Of a stretch of DNA of 64,000 nucleotides, positions 35,543-44,426 are shown in pieces. Under the pieces are notes generated by a model that ran no database searches, had not been told where the DNA came from, and worked only from the letters and a program-made list of their open reading frames with translations. How positions within the stretch are numbered: position 1 is the stretch's first letter; each line of letters begins with the position of its first letter. This DNA comes from Streptomyces sp. HNM0575 (GTDB lineage Bacteria > Actinomycetota > Actinomycetes > Streptomycetales > Streptomycetaceae). Location of the stretch: NCBI RefSeq assembly GCF_012726265.1, contig NZ_JAASAG010000002.1, forward strand, positions 620,001 to 684,000, in the 5' to 3' direction. Both the position numbers and the translations under genes were made by a program.

Positions 35543-35712
35543 GCGGCGTCTCCTTCCGTACGCGGATGTCACGACGGGAGAGAGGACCGGCGGGGTCCAC
35601 TGAATTCATCGGCGCCGGAGGCCATCGAACCGGAGGCACCGGCCCCGGAAGTCCTCGGACCGGAAGCGCCCGTACCGGCCACGGGCCTCCCCGTACGTGC
35701 AAGGCTGTGCCC

Positions 35713-36243
35713 ATGACCAGGACGAGACCGGACGGACGCCCGTTCCCGCACCCGCACGCCGACGAACGCACCATGCTGGAGGGGTGGTTGGACTTCCACC
35801 GCGCCACGCTCACCCTCAAGTGCGCGGAACTCGACGACGAGCGGCTTCGCGAGCGGTCCGTGGAGCCGTCGGCGATGACCCTGCTGGGCCTCGTGCAGCA
35901 CATGGCGGAGATCGAACGGAACTGGTTCCAGCGGATCTTCGCCGACCACGACGTGCCGCCGCTGTACGAGGAGGGCGACCAGGACGGCTTCGCGCTCAGC
36001 CCCGAGCGCGGCATAAAGGAGGCGATGGCGGTCTGGCACCGCGAAGTGGAACGCGGCAGGGAGCTGACCGCCACCGCGTCCCTCGACGACTCCGGGCCGC
36101 TGTCGGGTAGGGCCGCGGAGATCTTGGGCGACAAGACGGTGTCGCTGCGCTGGATCCTGGTCCACATGATCGAGGAGTACGCACGGCACAACGGCCACGC
36201 CGACCTGCTCCGCGAACGCATCGACGGCACCTCCGGCACCTGA
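35713..36243 (+). CDS. DinB/DUF664 family protein
   Basis: 176 residues. It has the four-helix DinB pattern with metal-type histidines: [13 protein letters not shown] and the C-terminal [14 protein letters not shown] (HxxxxxxxHxxH-like). The family contains mycothiol- and bacillithiol-dependent transferases, so a mycothiol-linked detoxification role is possible. Its ATG has no ribosome-binding site; AAGGCT (35701-35706) lies six bases upstream, again suggesting a leaderless start. Confidence 0.88.
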   Translation: MTRTRPDGRPFPHPHADERTMLEGWLDFHRATLTLKCAELDDERLRERSVEPSAMTLLGLVQHMAEIERNWFQRIFADHDVPPLYEEGDQDGFALSPERGIKEAMAVWHREVERGRELTATASLDDSGPLSGRAAEILGDKTVSLRWILVHMIEEYARHNGHADLLRERIDGTSGT

Positions 36244-36386
36244 CGCCCCGGCGCGCGCCCCCGGCGCACCTCCACGGGAACGCCCACCGGCACGGGCGCG
36301 GCCACGGACACGCGCGCGCCCGGCGCACCGGACACCACCGGCGGACGGAAGTGTGTGCCGGGCGCACGGGCACCCGGCACACACGA

Positions 36387-37457
36387 TCACGGCCGGGGCC
36401 GCCGCTGCCCCGCCAGCCGCACCCGCCGCGCCGCGGGAGCGGCCCCGCCGCCTCCGCGACCGAGTGCGGCACCACCGGGACCGGCCCCCGGGCGTCCGCC
36501 CGCGCGCAGCACCGCACGCGCCGCCTGCCGCAGCTCCGCCACGCCCCGGCTCTCGCTGCGTGCGGGCAGCCACGCGAGCACGGCCGTGACCGGCGGCAGC
36601 CCCGTGATGTCGGCGTACGCGAGACCCGGACGCGGATACAGCTCGCGGGCGGCGGCGGGCAGCAGGGCGATGCCCTCGCGCTGCGCCACCGCCAGCAGCA
36701 GCGACTCCAGGCCCGTCACGACAGGCCCGAACCGCACGGGCGTGCCGTCCGGACGCGGATTGACCGTCCAGTGGTCCCACCACGCACGCACCGACTCCCC
36801 CGCCACGTCGACGAAGACCCGCTCGTCGAGATCGCACAGGGCGAGCGGCCGTTCGCGCTCCAGGAGCGGGTCCCCCACGGGCAGGCACACCACCCGCGGC
36901 TCGGCGGCCAGTTGGAGCGTGCGGATCCCCGCGGGCAGCGGCAGCCGCAGAAAGGCCGCGTCCACCTCGCCGCCCGTGAGCGCCTCGACCTGACCGGCCA
37001 GATCCAGTCCGCACATCTCGACGACGCACTCCGGATTGCGGCCGCGGAACTCGGCGAGGATCTGCTGCGGGTACGGCATGGCCGCCTCCGCGCCCACGAA
37101 CCCCACCCGCAACCGCCCGCTCACGCGCCTCGCCTGATGCTCGACGGCCTTGCGGAGCCGGTCCGCCGCCTCGACGGCCGCCCGTGCCGCCGGCAGCAGC
37201 GCACGGCCCTCGGGCGTCAGCTCCACACGGCGCGTGGAGCGCTCCAACAGGCCGATGCCCATGCGCCGTTCGAGCGCCGTGATCTGTCTGCTGAACGCGG
37301 GCTGGCTGATGAACATCCGCCTCGCCGCCTGCCCGAAGTGCAACTCCTCGGCAAGCGCCAGGAACAGGCGCAGTTGATGAACGCTCGGATCGCTCCCCCT
37401 GGTCGCCGTCTTACGGTCACCACCGCCGCACGACCCTTCCACCCCGTATGCCCCCAT
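36387..37457 (-). CDS. LysR-family transcriptional regulator
   Basis: 356 residues from ATG 37457. The winged HTH covers VHQLRLFLALAEELHFG, AARRMFISQPAFSRQ and ALERRMGIGLLERST. The effector domain begins near RLRVGFVGAEAAMPYPQ. TACAGT (37470-37465) ends seven bases before the ATG, so the transcript may be leaderless; a first-codon run of about 25 non-conserved residues precedes the HTH. The C-terminal 40 residues are Gly/Ala/Pro/Arg-rich. Divergent from the small secreted protein gene, its nearest possible target. Effector unknown. Confidence 0.92.
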   Translation of the reverse strand: MGAYGVEGSCGGGDRKTATRGSDPSVHQLRLFLALAEELHFGQAARRMFISQPAFSRQITALERRMGIGLLERSTRRVELTPEGRALLPAARAAVEAADRLRKAVEHQARRVSGRLRVGFVGAEAAMPYPQQILAEFRGRNPECVVEMCGLDLAGQVEALTGGEVDAAFLRLPLPAGIRTLQLAAEPRVVCLPVGDPLLERERPLALCDLDERVFVDVAGESVRAWWDHWTVNPRPDGTPVRFGPVVTGLESLLLAVAQREGIALLPAAARELYPRPGLAYADITGLPPVTAVLAWLPARSESRGVAELRQAARAVLRAGGRPGAGPGGAALGRGGGGAAPAARRVRLAGQRRPRP

Positions 37458-37602
37458 GCCGAATACTGTATCAATTTGCGTTGTATGCGCCTCAGTTATC
37501 CCTTTCATCGATCCCGCCCGGCCGAGCACGATGGGTGACGTCTCCGCGACGGAACGCCACCGAGAGCGGTCCGCCGGAGAGCCCGAAAGAAGGGGGAACA
37601 GA

Positions 37603-38100
37603 GTGAACAAGTCACCGCGCAGGACCCTCGCCGTGATGACCGCCGCGGCGGCACTTGTCGGCGGTACGGCACTGGCCGGCACCGCTCACGCGGCGCCGCA
37701 GCACGCGTCCGGCAGCCAGGCGCAGCAGCTCCAGCAGCAGGTTGACGGCTACCTGGCCAAGGACTCGGGGGCACGCCAGGTCTCCGCGGACAAGGTCGCG
37801 TTCAAGGGGGGCACCGTCACCTTCACCGGCCGCGGCCAGGAGAACTCCCGGGCGAGCAGGGCGCCTTCGTGCCGCCACGGTCACCTGTGCATCGTCGACG
37901 GCAGCGGCAAGCGGTACGACTACTACCGCTGCGGTACGTACAACTTCTACGGAATCGGCAACGGCACCTTCAACAACAACCAGACGTCGGGCACCGTCGC
38001 GCGCTTCTACAACCGCAACGGCAGCCTGCGCTGGACGAACCGGGCCAAGGACACCGGCACGGCCTCCTGGACCCCGGTGTGGAAGATCAAGCCCTGCTGA
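37603..38100 (+). CDS. Small secreted Cys-containing protein (peptidase-inhibitor I36-like)
   Basis: 165 residues from GTG 37603, after AAGGGGG. Signal peptide: NKSPRRTLAVMTAAAALVGG, cleavage near AHA-AP. The mature part has a Gln-rich helix and then a beta domain with SCRHGHLCIVDGSGK, YYRCGTYNFYG and a terminal KPC: four Cys that fit two disulfides. The arrangement recalls secreted I36 peptidase inhibitors of Streptomyces; assignment is tentative. Confidence 0.8.
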   Translation: MNKSPRRTLAVMTAAAALVGGTALAGTAHAAPQHASGSQAQQLQQQVDGYLAKDSGARQVSADKVAFKGGTVTFTGRGQENSRASRAPSCRHGHLCIVDGSGKRYDYYRCGTYNFYGIGNGTFNNNQTSGTVARFYNRNGSLRWTNRAKDTGTASWTPVWKIKPC

Positions 38101-38160
38101 CGTACCGGCCCGCCGGCCGGCCGGGCCGCTGATCCGGCAGCGGCCCGGTCACAGATGAAA

Positions 38161-38198
38161 GCCGTGTCCCCGCCCGCAACCCGGGCCGGGGACACGGC
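38161..38198. terminator. Bidirectional hairpin terminator between convergent genes
   Basis: GCCGTGTCCCCG (38161-38172) pairs perfectly with CGGGGACACGGC (38187-38198) around a 14-base loop that can extend the stem. It lies 60 bp after the secreted-protein stop and 54 bp after the Uma2 stop on the other strand. Confidence 0.85.
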
Positions 38199-38251
38199 AC
38201 TTGGCACTTGGCATCGCCGCATGGGCCTCCGCCGAAGGCGATCCGGGACCG

Positions 38252-38866
38252 CTACAGGTGGTCGATCTCCGTGAGGTCGATGTCGACCTCGAAGGGCACG
38301 GACACCTTCAGATGGTCGTGGTGGATGCCGGTGACGGCGTAGACCATCGTCGTCGGGTCCAGTTCGTAGACGTAGACCACCGGACGCTCACCGTCGCCCG
38401 ACATCTCCACGCGCCAGAAGTGCGGGATGCCCGCCCGGGCGTACTTGTGCGGCTTGGTGTCCCGGTCCCGCTCCTCGGAGTCGGGCGAGACGACCTCGAC
38501 GGCGAGCACGGCGTCCGCGGCCTCGTACCGGGTCTGGCGCCTGTCCCCCTCCGCTTCGGCCTTCACCACGCAGATGTCGGGCTCGGGCACGGTGCCCGGG
38601 CTGAGCACCACCGCCATCTCCCGCCGCACCCTCAAGTGATCAGGTGCCGTGCGGCGCAGGCCGCTCTCCAGCAAATACATCGCGAGCGAATGAAAGTCCC
38701 TTTGCGGGCTCGCGAAGACCAGGCTCCCGTCGATCAGCTCAGTGTGCGGCGGGAGGTCAGGCAGATTGAACAGGTCGTCCACGGTGTAGCCCTGCCGCGG
38801 TGGCACTGGCCACCGCGGCGTGGCGTCCTGGGGATCGCCGCTGGTGGACACGGGCTCGGCGGTCAT
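38252..38866 (-). CDS. Uma2 family (PD-(D/E)XK nuclease-like) protein
   Basis: 204 residues from ATG 38866, with GGGAGGAACC before it. Nuclease-fold residues are visible in order: ELIDGSLVF, EPDICVV, AVEVVSPDSEERD and the Lys of KPHKYARAGIPHFW. Uma2 proteins are abundant in Streptomyces and cyanobacteria; activity is mostly unproven. It follows guaA by 127 bp on the same strand but has no evident functional link to it. Confidence 0.92.
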   Translation of the reverse strand: MTAEPVSTSGDPQDATPRWPVPPRQGYTVDDLFNLPDLPPHTELIDGSLVFASPQRDFHSLAMYLLESGLRRTAPDHLRVRREMAVVLSPGTVPEPDICVVKAEAEGDRRQTRYEAADAVLAVEVVSPDSEERDRDTKPHKYARAGIPHFWRVEMSGDGERPVVYVYELDPTTMVYAVTGIHHDHLKVSVPFEVDIDLTEIDHL

Positions 38867-38993
38867 GGTTCCTCCCATGGACGGGATTCTCTGCCCCGCG
38901 TCCACCGTGGCGGGCGGAAGCGGCCCGTGGCCACTCAGAGGAATGACGGAGCACGTCACGTTGACGGAGACCGGAGACCGCCCCGCGCCCCGC

Positions 38994-40631
38994 TCACTCC
39001 CACTCGATCGTGCCCGGCGGCTTGCTCGTGATGTCGAGGGCTACGCGGTTGACGCCGGAGACCTCGTTGGTGATGCGGGTGGAGATGCGGGCCAGCACGT
39101 CGTAAGGGAGCCGCGACCAGTCCGCCGTCATCGCGTCCTCGGAGGAGACGGGGCGCAGCACCACGGGATGCCCGTACGTACGGCCGTCGCCCTGCACGCC
39201 CACCGAGCGGATGTCGGCGAGCAGCACCACGGGGCACTGCCAGATGTCGCGGTCGAGGCCCGCGGCGGTCAGCTCCTCGCGGGCGATGGCGTCGGCCTCG
39301 CGCAGCAGGTCGAGGCGCTCGCGCGTGACCTCGCCGATGATGCGGATGCCCAGGCCGGGGCCGGGGAACGGCTGCCGCTGGACGATCTCGTCGGGCAGCC
39401 CCAGCTCCTGGCCGACCATGCGGACCTCGTCCTTGAAGAGCTTCCGCAGCGGCTCGACCAGCTGGAATTCGAGGTCCTCGGGGAGCCCGCCCACATTGTG
39501 GTGGGACTTGATGTTGGCCGCGCCGGTGCCGCCACCGGACTCGACGACGTCCGGGTAGAGGGTGCCCTGCACGAGGAACGCGACGTCCTCGCCCGCCGCG
39601 CCGGCCTCGGCGACCAGCTCCGCCTGGGCCTGCTCGAAGACCCGGATGAACTCCCGGCCGATGATCTTCCGCTTCTGCTCCGGGTCGGAGGCGCCGGCCA
39701 GCGCGGAGATGAAGCGGTCCGCGGCGTCGACGACCTTCAGCTGCACGCCCGTGGCCGCCACGAAGTCCTTCTCGACCTGCTCGGTCTCGCCCTTGCGCAT
39801 CAGCCCGTGGTCGACGTACACGCAGGTCAGCTGTGTGCCGACGGCCTTGTGGACGAGGGCGGCGGCGACGGCGGAGTCCACGCCGCCGGACAGCCCGCAG
39901 ATGGCCCGCTTGCCGCCGACCTGCCGGCGGATCGCGGCCACCTGCTCGTCGACGATGCTCGCGGTCGTCCACGTCGGGGAGAGTCCCGCGCCGCGGTAGA
40001 GGAAGTGCTCCAGCACCTGCTGGCCGTGCGTGGAGTGCATCACCTCGGGGTGGTACTGGACGCCGTAGAGCCTGCGCTCGTCGTCCTCGAAGGCCGCGAC
40101 CGGGACCAGGTCCGTGGACGCCGTGACGGTGAAGCCCTCGGGGGCGGCCGAGCACGCGTCGCCGTGCGACATCCACACCTGCTGCTGCCCCGGTGTCCCC
40201 TCGAAGAGGGTCGACGAGCCCTTGGTGACGGACAGGTCCGTACGCCCGTACTCACGGCCGCCGGTGTTGTCCACGGTGCCGCCGAGCGACTGCGCCATCA
40301 GCTGGAAGCCGTAGCACAGGCCGAGGACGGGGACGCCGGCCTCGAAGAGCGAGGCGTCCAGCGACGGGGCGTCGGCGGCGTACACGGAAGAGGGGCCGCC
40401 GGAGAGGATGACCGCCTTCGGCTTCCTGGCCAGCATCTCCTCCACCGGCATGGTGGACGGGACGACCTCGCTGTAGATCCGCGCCTCACGCACGCGGCGC
40501 GCGATCAGCTGCGCGTACTGGGCGCCGAAGTCGACCACGAGGACGGTCTCCGGCGCGACGGACGCGTCCGCCGCCTCGGGAGAAGCGGAGTCCTGCGAGC
40601 CTGTGACCCGGGGGTCGGGCGCTGATGCCAC
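38994..40631 (-). CDS. guaA: GMP synthase (glutamine-hydrolysing)
   Basis: 545 residues from GTG 40631. The class I amidotransferase domain shows the Cys elbow [10 protein letters not shown] and the His/Glu of VQYHPEV. The ATP pyrophosphatase domain shows the P-loop [10 protein letters not shown], and the C-terminal dimerisation domain ends PPGTIEWE. It converts XMP to GMP, the step after GuaB. Divergent from the chorismate mutase leader region. Upstream in-frame codons to 40748 are not needed: the conserved part begins at residue 28. Confidence 0.98.
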   Translation of the reverse strand: MASAPDPRVTGSQDSASPEAADASVAPETVLVVDFGAQYAQLIARRVREARIYSEVVPSTMPVEEMLARKPKAVILSGGPSSVYAADAPSLDASLFEAGVPVLGLCYGFQLMAQSLGGTVDNTGGREYGRTDLSVTKGSSTLFEGTPGQQQVWMSHGDACSAAPEGFTVTASTDLVPVAAFEDDERRLYGVQYHPEVMHSTHGQQVLEHFLYRGAGLSPTWTTASIVDEQVAAIRRQVGGKRAICGLSGGVDSAVAAALVHKAVGTQLTCVYVDHGLMRKGETEQVEKDFVAATGVQLKVVDAADRFISALAGASDPEQKRKIIGREFIRVFEQAQAELVAEAGAAGEDVAFLVQGTLYPDVVESGGGTGAANIKSHHNVGGLPEDLEFQLVEPLRKLFKDEVRMVGQELGLPDEIVQRQPFPGPGLGIRIIGEVTRERLDLLREADAIAREELTAAGLDRDIWQCPVVLLADIRSVGVQGDGRTYGHPVVLRPVSSEDAMTADWSRLPYDVLARISTRITNEVSGVNRVALDITSKPPGTIEWE

Positions 40632-40854
40632 GGAGCGGCTGCCTTTCGGCCTTGCGGCGGTGGTACGGGAGTGTGGGACGGCATGGGCGCCGCGGACGCG
40701 TGCGAACGCCGGGCGGACGCCGGGCCGGAACGCGGAGCGCATGCTCACTTCGTACGGCCGATTCTAACGGCGGCGACGGCACGACGGCCGCCCCGGTCAG
40801 CGCTCACGACCGCCCCGGACGGGCCGCGGGCGCCCCCTCCTCCCGGCTTTCCGC

Positions 40855-40883
40855 TTGGATCCAGGGGCGGGGCTGTGCATACT
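40855..40883 (+). promoter_or_regulatory. Promoter of the aromatic leader peptide / chorismate mutase transcript
   Basis: TTGGAT (40855-40860), 17-base spacer, CATACT (40878-40883). The -10 ends seven bases before the leader ATG at 40891, so the leader peptide mRNA would be leaderless. Confidence 0.65.
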
Positions 40884-40890
40884 GTCCAGC

Positions 40891-40971
40891 ATGTTCGAGC
40901 AGCACACCGCGACCAGCTTCTGGTTTACCTATGGCACCGGCCCGTCCGGCTGCCATGGTCGAGCTGCTTGA
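40891..40971 (+). CDS. Aromatic-rich leader peptide (26 codons)
   Basis: The peptide reads MFEQHTATSFWFTYGTGPSG then CHGRAA. Phe, Trp, Phe and Tyr occupy positions 10, 11, 12 and 14, with another Phe at 2. That cluster is what a ribosome-mediated attenuator sensing aromatic aminoacyl-tRNA requires. It begins at the expected transcription start of a 17-spaced promoter. It is followed after 22 bases by a strong hairpin and then by a chorismate mutase gene, the branch-point enzyme for Phe and Tyr. Confidence 0.8.
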   Translation: MFEQHTATSFWFTYGTGPSGCHGRAA

Positions 40972-40993
40972 TCCACTGACAAGCGACTTGCCG

Positions 40994-41025
40994 GGCGCCC
41001 CGGGCCGATCAAGGCCCGGGGCGCC
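40994..41025 (+). terminator. Attenuator hairpin before chorismate mutase
   Basis: GGCGCCCCGGGCC (40994-41006), loop GATCAA, and the exact complement (41013-41025): a 13-bp stem. The T-run after it is weak (TGCCGTTTCCG). Alternative pairings exist. CGGCCCG (40938-40944, inside the leader) is complementary to CGGGCCG (41001-41007), and CTTGATC at the leader stop (40967-40973) to GATCAAG (41007-41013). Both would compete with the hairpin, as in classical attenuation. Confidence 0.75.
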
Positions 41026-41100
41026 TGCCGTTTCCGCTCCCACCGGGCCACGCGGTCCGGGGCCTCGGCTCACAGACGTACGAGCCCCGAGGACGGAGCC

Positions 41101-41487
41101 ATGAACACCGTGAACAACGTGAACGACGTCGAAGCCGCGGATGCCGCGCACGCCGCTGCGACGTCGACGACCGCGGAAACCACGAGGACCGCGCACGCCA
41201 CCGCGAACCCCGCTGACGCCACCGAGTCCGCCACCGAGACCGGCGCCGCAACCGGCGCCGCGACCGGCACCCTCGCCCGCGTCGACGACTTGGACGCCCG
41301 CATCATCACCCTCGTACAGGAGCGCCGAACGGTCTTGGCGGGCATCCGGCAGACCCGCGTCGAGGCCGGGGGCCACGGGGGTCTGGCCCGCGAGATGGAG
41401 GTCCTCGACCGGTACCGGAAGGAGCTGGGTCGTCCCGGCACACAGCTCGCCATGACGCTGCTCGCGCTGTGCCGCGGGCAGTTGTGA
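41101..41487 (+). CDS. Chorismate mutase (AroQ class)
   Basis: 128 residues from ATG 41101 (GAGGACGGAG upstream). The first 57 residues are Ala/Thr/Glu-rich and variable. The AroQ helix bundle covers residues 58-128: LARVDDLDARIITLVQERRT, VLAGIRQTRVEAGG, LAREMEVLDRYRKELG. It rearranges chorismate to prephenate toward Phe and Tyr. A leader peptide and hairpin upstream suggest control by aromatic amino acid supply. Degenerate repeats follow the stop. Confidence 0.9.
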   Translation: MNTVNNVNDVEAADAAHAAATSTTAETTRTAHATANPADATESATETGAATGAATGTLARVDDLDARIITLVQERRTVLAGIRQTRVEAGGHGGLAREMEVLDRYRKELGRPGTQLAMTLLALCRGQL

Positions 41488-41591
41488 ACCCGCGGCCGGG
41501 AGCCGCGAACCGGGAGCCGCGAACCCAGAGCCGGGAACCGGCGGCTCCGAACCGGCGCCCCGGAGACAGATGAGGTGGCACGCACGAGGCC

Positions 41592-41664
41592 TCAACCCTC
41601 CGGCTCCTGGCGGGCGTCAACCCTCCGGCTCCTGGCGGGCGTCAACCCTCCGGCTCCTGGCGCG
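41592..41664. repeat. 25-bp tandem repeat, nearly three copies
   Basis: Units begin at 41592, 41617 and 41642 (TCAACCCTCCGGCTCCTGGC core). The first two are identical over 25 bp and the third matches until 41662. Non-coding. Confidence 0.9.
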
Positions 41665-41893
41665 CAGCGGTCACTCGTACGGTGCGTGACCGCCCGACGA
41701 GACGGTTCGTTGGTCCCGGTGACCCCGACGGACGCCGCGCATACGGCAGTTCGGGGCCGCGCCATCGCAGCGATGAGACGCCCGTTCCTCCCGTGGGCGG
41801 AGACGGAAGTGTCGTGGGACCTCGCTCCGGCGCGAGTGACCGGTCAGCAGGGGACAGCAGCCCGGTCACCGACCCTCCCCGCCCGGGGAGACA

Positions 41894-41927
41894 GCGGCCG
41901 GTCCCGGGGACGCCCTGGACCGGCCGC
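41894..41927. terminator. Terminator-like hairpin in the gene-poor stretch
   Basis: GCGGCCGGTCC (41894-41904) and its exact complement (41917-41927), 12-base loop. No T-run; direction unknown. Confidence 0.55.
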
Positions 41928-42211
41928 ACCGCGGAACAAGCGCCGCCGTCCGGGAAGATTCTCGGGAGATTTCCAGCCCCCGGTAAAAGTTCCGGCCAGC
42001 CGGTACGAATGCCGTGAGCGAGTGGGTCCGACACCTTGCGCACCTGGTGCCCGTCCAGCACGATGCACACGAACTCCCGTTGAAGGCCCAGCCGTTGACC
42101 GGCTCAGCAGTGTGCTGCCCCCAGCGCCCTTGCGAGCCCCGGCGGCCAAGCGGCACAACCCCCCGGTGCCGCTCCCTCAGCCCGGGCGCTGCCCTGACGT
42201 CCGAGCTGAAC

Positions 42212-42265
42212 GCGAAGGGCTCCGTGGCGCCGTCTCCACCCGGCCGGCGCCACGGGGCCCTTCGC
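42212..42265. terminator. Long hairpin terminator downstream of the GMC oxidoreductase
   Basis: Twenty-base arms at 42212-42231 and 42246-42265 pair throughout apart from two T-G/C-G irregularities in the middle (GCGAAGGG...GTGGCGCC with GGCGCCAC...CCCTTCGC). It lies 160 bp after the GMC stop. Confidence 0.8.
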
Positions 42266-42424
42266 ATGTCCACACCGGCCGGCACCGGACCGTGCGGGTC
42301 CGCACGGGTCCACGCGGCTCCGCACGGGTCCAGGCGCGCTTCGCACTCTTCCCGCACGCTTCGCGGACTCTGCGCCCGCCGCCGGGGCCATACCGCCCCG
42401 GCAGCGCCCGCCGGCACCGGCGGT

Positions 42425-44263
42425 CTACTCCGCGGCGGCACCCTTCCGCGCCGGCACCTCCGGCACGGGCAGCACCGTCAGCCGCAGCGCCCCGAACGCG
42501 CTCTCCGGCACGGCCGGTTCACGCGGCGGCACGGGCGCCATCCGTACGTACGACGCGCTCTGCTCGGGACGCGCGTCCTCCTCGCCCTTGTTCGGCCACA
42601 GCGCCATCGCACGCTCCGCCTGCGCCGTGATCGTCAGCGCCGGGTTGACCCCCAGGTTCGCGGAGACCGCGGAGCCGTCGACGACCGATATGCCCGGGTG
42701 CCCGTACAGCCGGTGGTACGGGTCGATCACACCGCTGTCCGCGTCCGCGCCGATCGGGCAACCGCCGAGGAAGTGCGCCGTGAGCGGCATGCCCGTCAGC
42801 TCGCCGAGGTTGGTGCCGGCGAAGCCGTTGATCTCGTCCGCGAGAAGCCGTGCGGCCTCCGCGCCCTCGGGGATGTAGGCCGGGTTGGGCGCCCCGTGCC
42901 CCTGGCGGGCGGTGAGCAGTCCCTTCCCGAGGCCCTTCTCCTTCCGGTACGTGGTCAGGGAGTTGTCGTGGGTCTGCATCACCAGGCCGATGATGATCCG
43001 CTCGGACCACTTGCGGGCCGAGAGCGACCGCAGGAAGAGGTTGGGGTGGCGCAGGCAGGTCAGCAGGTGCCCCAGCAGCTTGGGCAGTTTCGTCTCGTGG
43101 TCGACCTGGAGGGTGGTCAGGGCGCTCATCGCATTGGAGCCCTTGCCGTAGCGGACGGGCTCGATGTGCGTGTGCTCGTCGGGGTGGATGGAGGAGGTGA
43201 TGGCCACGCCCCTGGTGAAGTCGAGCTTCCGGCCGTCCTTCCACTTCTTGCGGTAGCGCCGTTCGACGGTCTGCGCGCCCACCAGCGCCTCGGAGTTGGT
43301 GCGCGTCAGCTCGCCGAGGCGCTCGGAGAGCCGGGGCAGCGTGCCGGTGTCGCGCATGCGGTGCAGCAGAGTCTGCGTCCCGTACGTACCGGCGGCGACG
43401 ACCACCTTCCGGGCGCGCAGCACCGTACGCGGGCCCTTGCGCTTGTCCGTGGCGACGCAGGTGACGGCGAAGCCGCTCCCGCCCGACTCCCCTTCGCCGC
43501 CCGGGAGTTCCTCGATCTCCCGCACGGTCGTCATCGCACGGACCTCGGCGCCCGCCTGCTGCGCGAGGTGGAGGTAGTTCTCGTTGAGCGTGTTCTTCGC
43601 ACCGTGGCGGCAGCCGGTCATGCACTCGCCGCACTCCGAACAGGCCCTGCGCGACGGGCCGGCCCCGCCGAAGTACGGGTCGGCCACCTCGCCGCCGGGG
43701 TCCACCAGGGCCGTGCCGTCGGAGTCCTTCCCGTCGCCGAAGAAGACCCCCACGGGTGCCATGTGGAAGCTGTCGCCGACGCCCATCCGCTCGGCCGTCG
43801 TCTTCAGATGCTCGTCCGACGGGGTCGTGGTCGGGTTGAGCCGTACGCCGAGCATCCGCTGTGCCTGGTCGTAGAACGGCTTCAACTCCTCCTGCCAGTC
43901 GGTGATGTGGCCCCACTGCCGGTCCTGGAAGAAGGCGGGCGGCGGCACGTACAGGGTGTTGGCGTAGTTCAGCGAACCGCCGCCGACGCCCGCGCCCGCC
44001 AGGATCATGACGTTGCTGAGGATGTGGATGCGCTGGATGCCGTAGAGGCCGAGAGAGGGCGCCCAGATGTACTTCTTCGTGTCCCACGAGTTCTTGGGCA
44101 GCGTCTCGCGCGTGAAGCGGCGGCCCGCCTCCAGCACGCAGACGCTGTACCCCTTCTCGGTGAGGCGAAGCGCCGAGACGGAACCGCCGAAGCCGGAACC
44201 GATGACAATCACGTCGTAGTCGTACGAACCGCCCTTGCTCTGGGCGGAGTTCTCCTCGGACAC
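42425..44263 (-). CDS. GMC-family FAD oxidoreductase (cholesterol-oxidase-like) with Cys cluster
   Basis: 612 residues from GTG 44263, six bases after GGAGG. The FAD-binding start is DVIVIGSGFGGS. A Cys cluster C208-x2-C211-x2-C214-x3-C218 (CSECGECMTGC) looks like a ferredoxin-type 4Fe-4S ligand set. The C-terminal GMC part has LGGCPIGADADSGVID and VDGSAVSANLGVNPALTI. It would oxidise an alcohol or sterol; the substrate is unknown. It follows an aldehyde dehydrogenase gene by 163 bp on the same strand, which fits an alcohol-aldehyde-acid route, though the aldehyde dehydrogenase looks like a succinic semialdehyde enzyme. Confidence 0.9.
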   Translation of the reverse strand: MSEENSAQSKGGSYDYDVIVIGSGFGGSVSALRLTEKGYSVCVLEAGRRFTRETLPKNSWDTKKYIWAPSLGLYGIQRIHILSNVMILAGAGVGGGSLNYANTLYVPPPAFFQDRQWGHITDWQEELKPFYDQAQRMLGVRLNPTTTPSDEHLKTTAERMGVGDSFHMAPVGVFFGDGKDSDGTALVDPGGEVADPYFGGAGPSRRACSECGECMTGCRHGAKNTLNENYLHLAQQAGAEVRAMTTVREIEELPGGEGESGGSGFAVTCVATDKRKGPRTVLRARKVVVAAGTYGTQTLLHRMRDTGTLPRLSERLGELTRTNSEALVGAQTVERRYRKKWKDGRKLDFTRGVAITSSIHPDEHTHIEPVRYGKGSNAMSALTTLQVDHETKLPKLLGHLLTCLRHPNLFLRSLSARKWSERIIIGLVMQTHDNSLTTYRKEKGLGKGLLTARQGHGAPNPAYIPEGAEAARLLADEINGFAGTNLGELTGMPLTAHFLGGCPIGADADSGVIDPYHRLYGHPGISVVDGSAVSANLGVNPALTITAQAERAMALWPNKGEEDARPEQSASYVRMAPVPPREPAVPESAFGALRLTVLPVPEVPARKGAAAE

Positions 44264-44426
44264 GGTGGGCCTCCGGTGCGAGTGGTGCGTGCGGCTCGGG
44301 TTCGGTCGTACGGGAAACCTGGATGGGAACGGGGACGGGGACAGGAAGGGGGAAGGGGGGAACAGGAGACGGGGCGGGGACGGGGGCGGGGCCCGCGGCA
44401 GGACGGCCGGACGGGCGCACCGCCCG

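Larger units (their letters stand above)
41488..42424. other. About 0.9 kb without a convincing gene
   Basis: It holds AACCGGGAGCCGCG repeats right after the chorismate mutase stop, a 25-bp tandem repeat, two strong hairpins and one minus-strand patch with good codon bias (about 42010-42107). That patch reads LGLQREFVCIVLDGHQVRK and then SDPLAHGIRTG, is preceded by a stop, and loses codon bias downstream. It may be the remnant of a gene or a small unannotated gene; I cannot assign it. Confidence 0.5.

Noticed and set aside
37457..38100. Longer start of the secreted I36-like protein at 37456
   Set aside because: The GTG at 37603 has AAGGGGG before it and gives a normal signal peptide; the extension overlaps the LysR promoter.
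41592..41664. 25-bp repeats as a CRISPR array
   Set aside because: Units are directly adjacent with no spacers and no cas genes are near.
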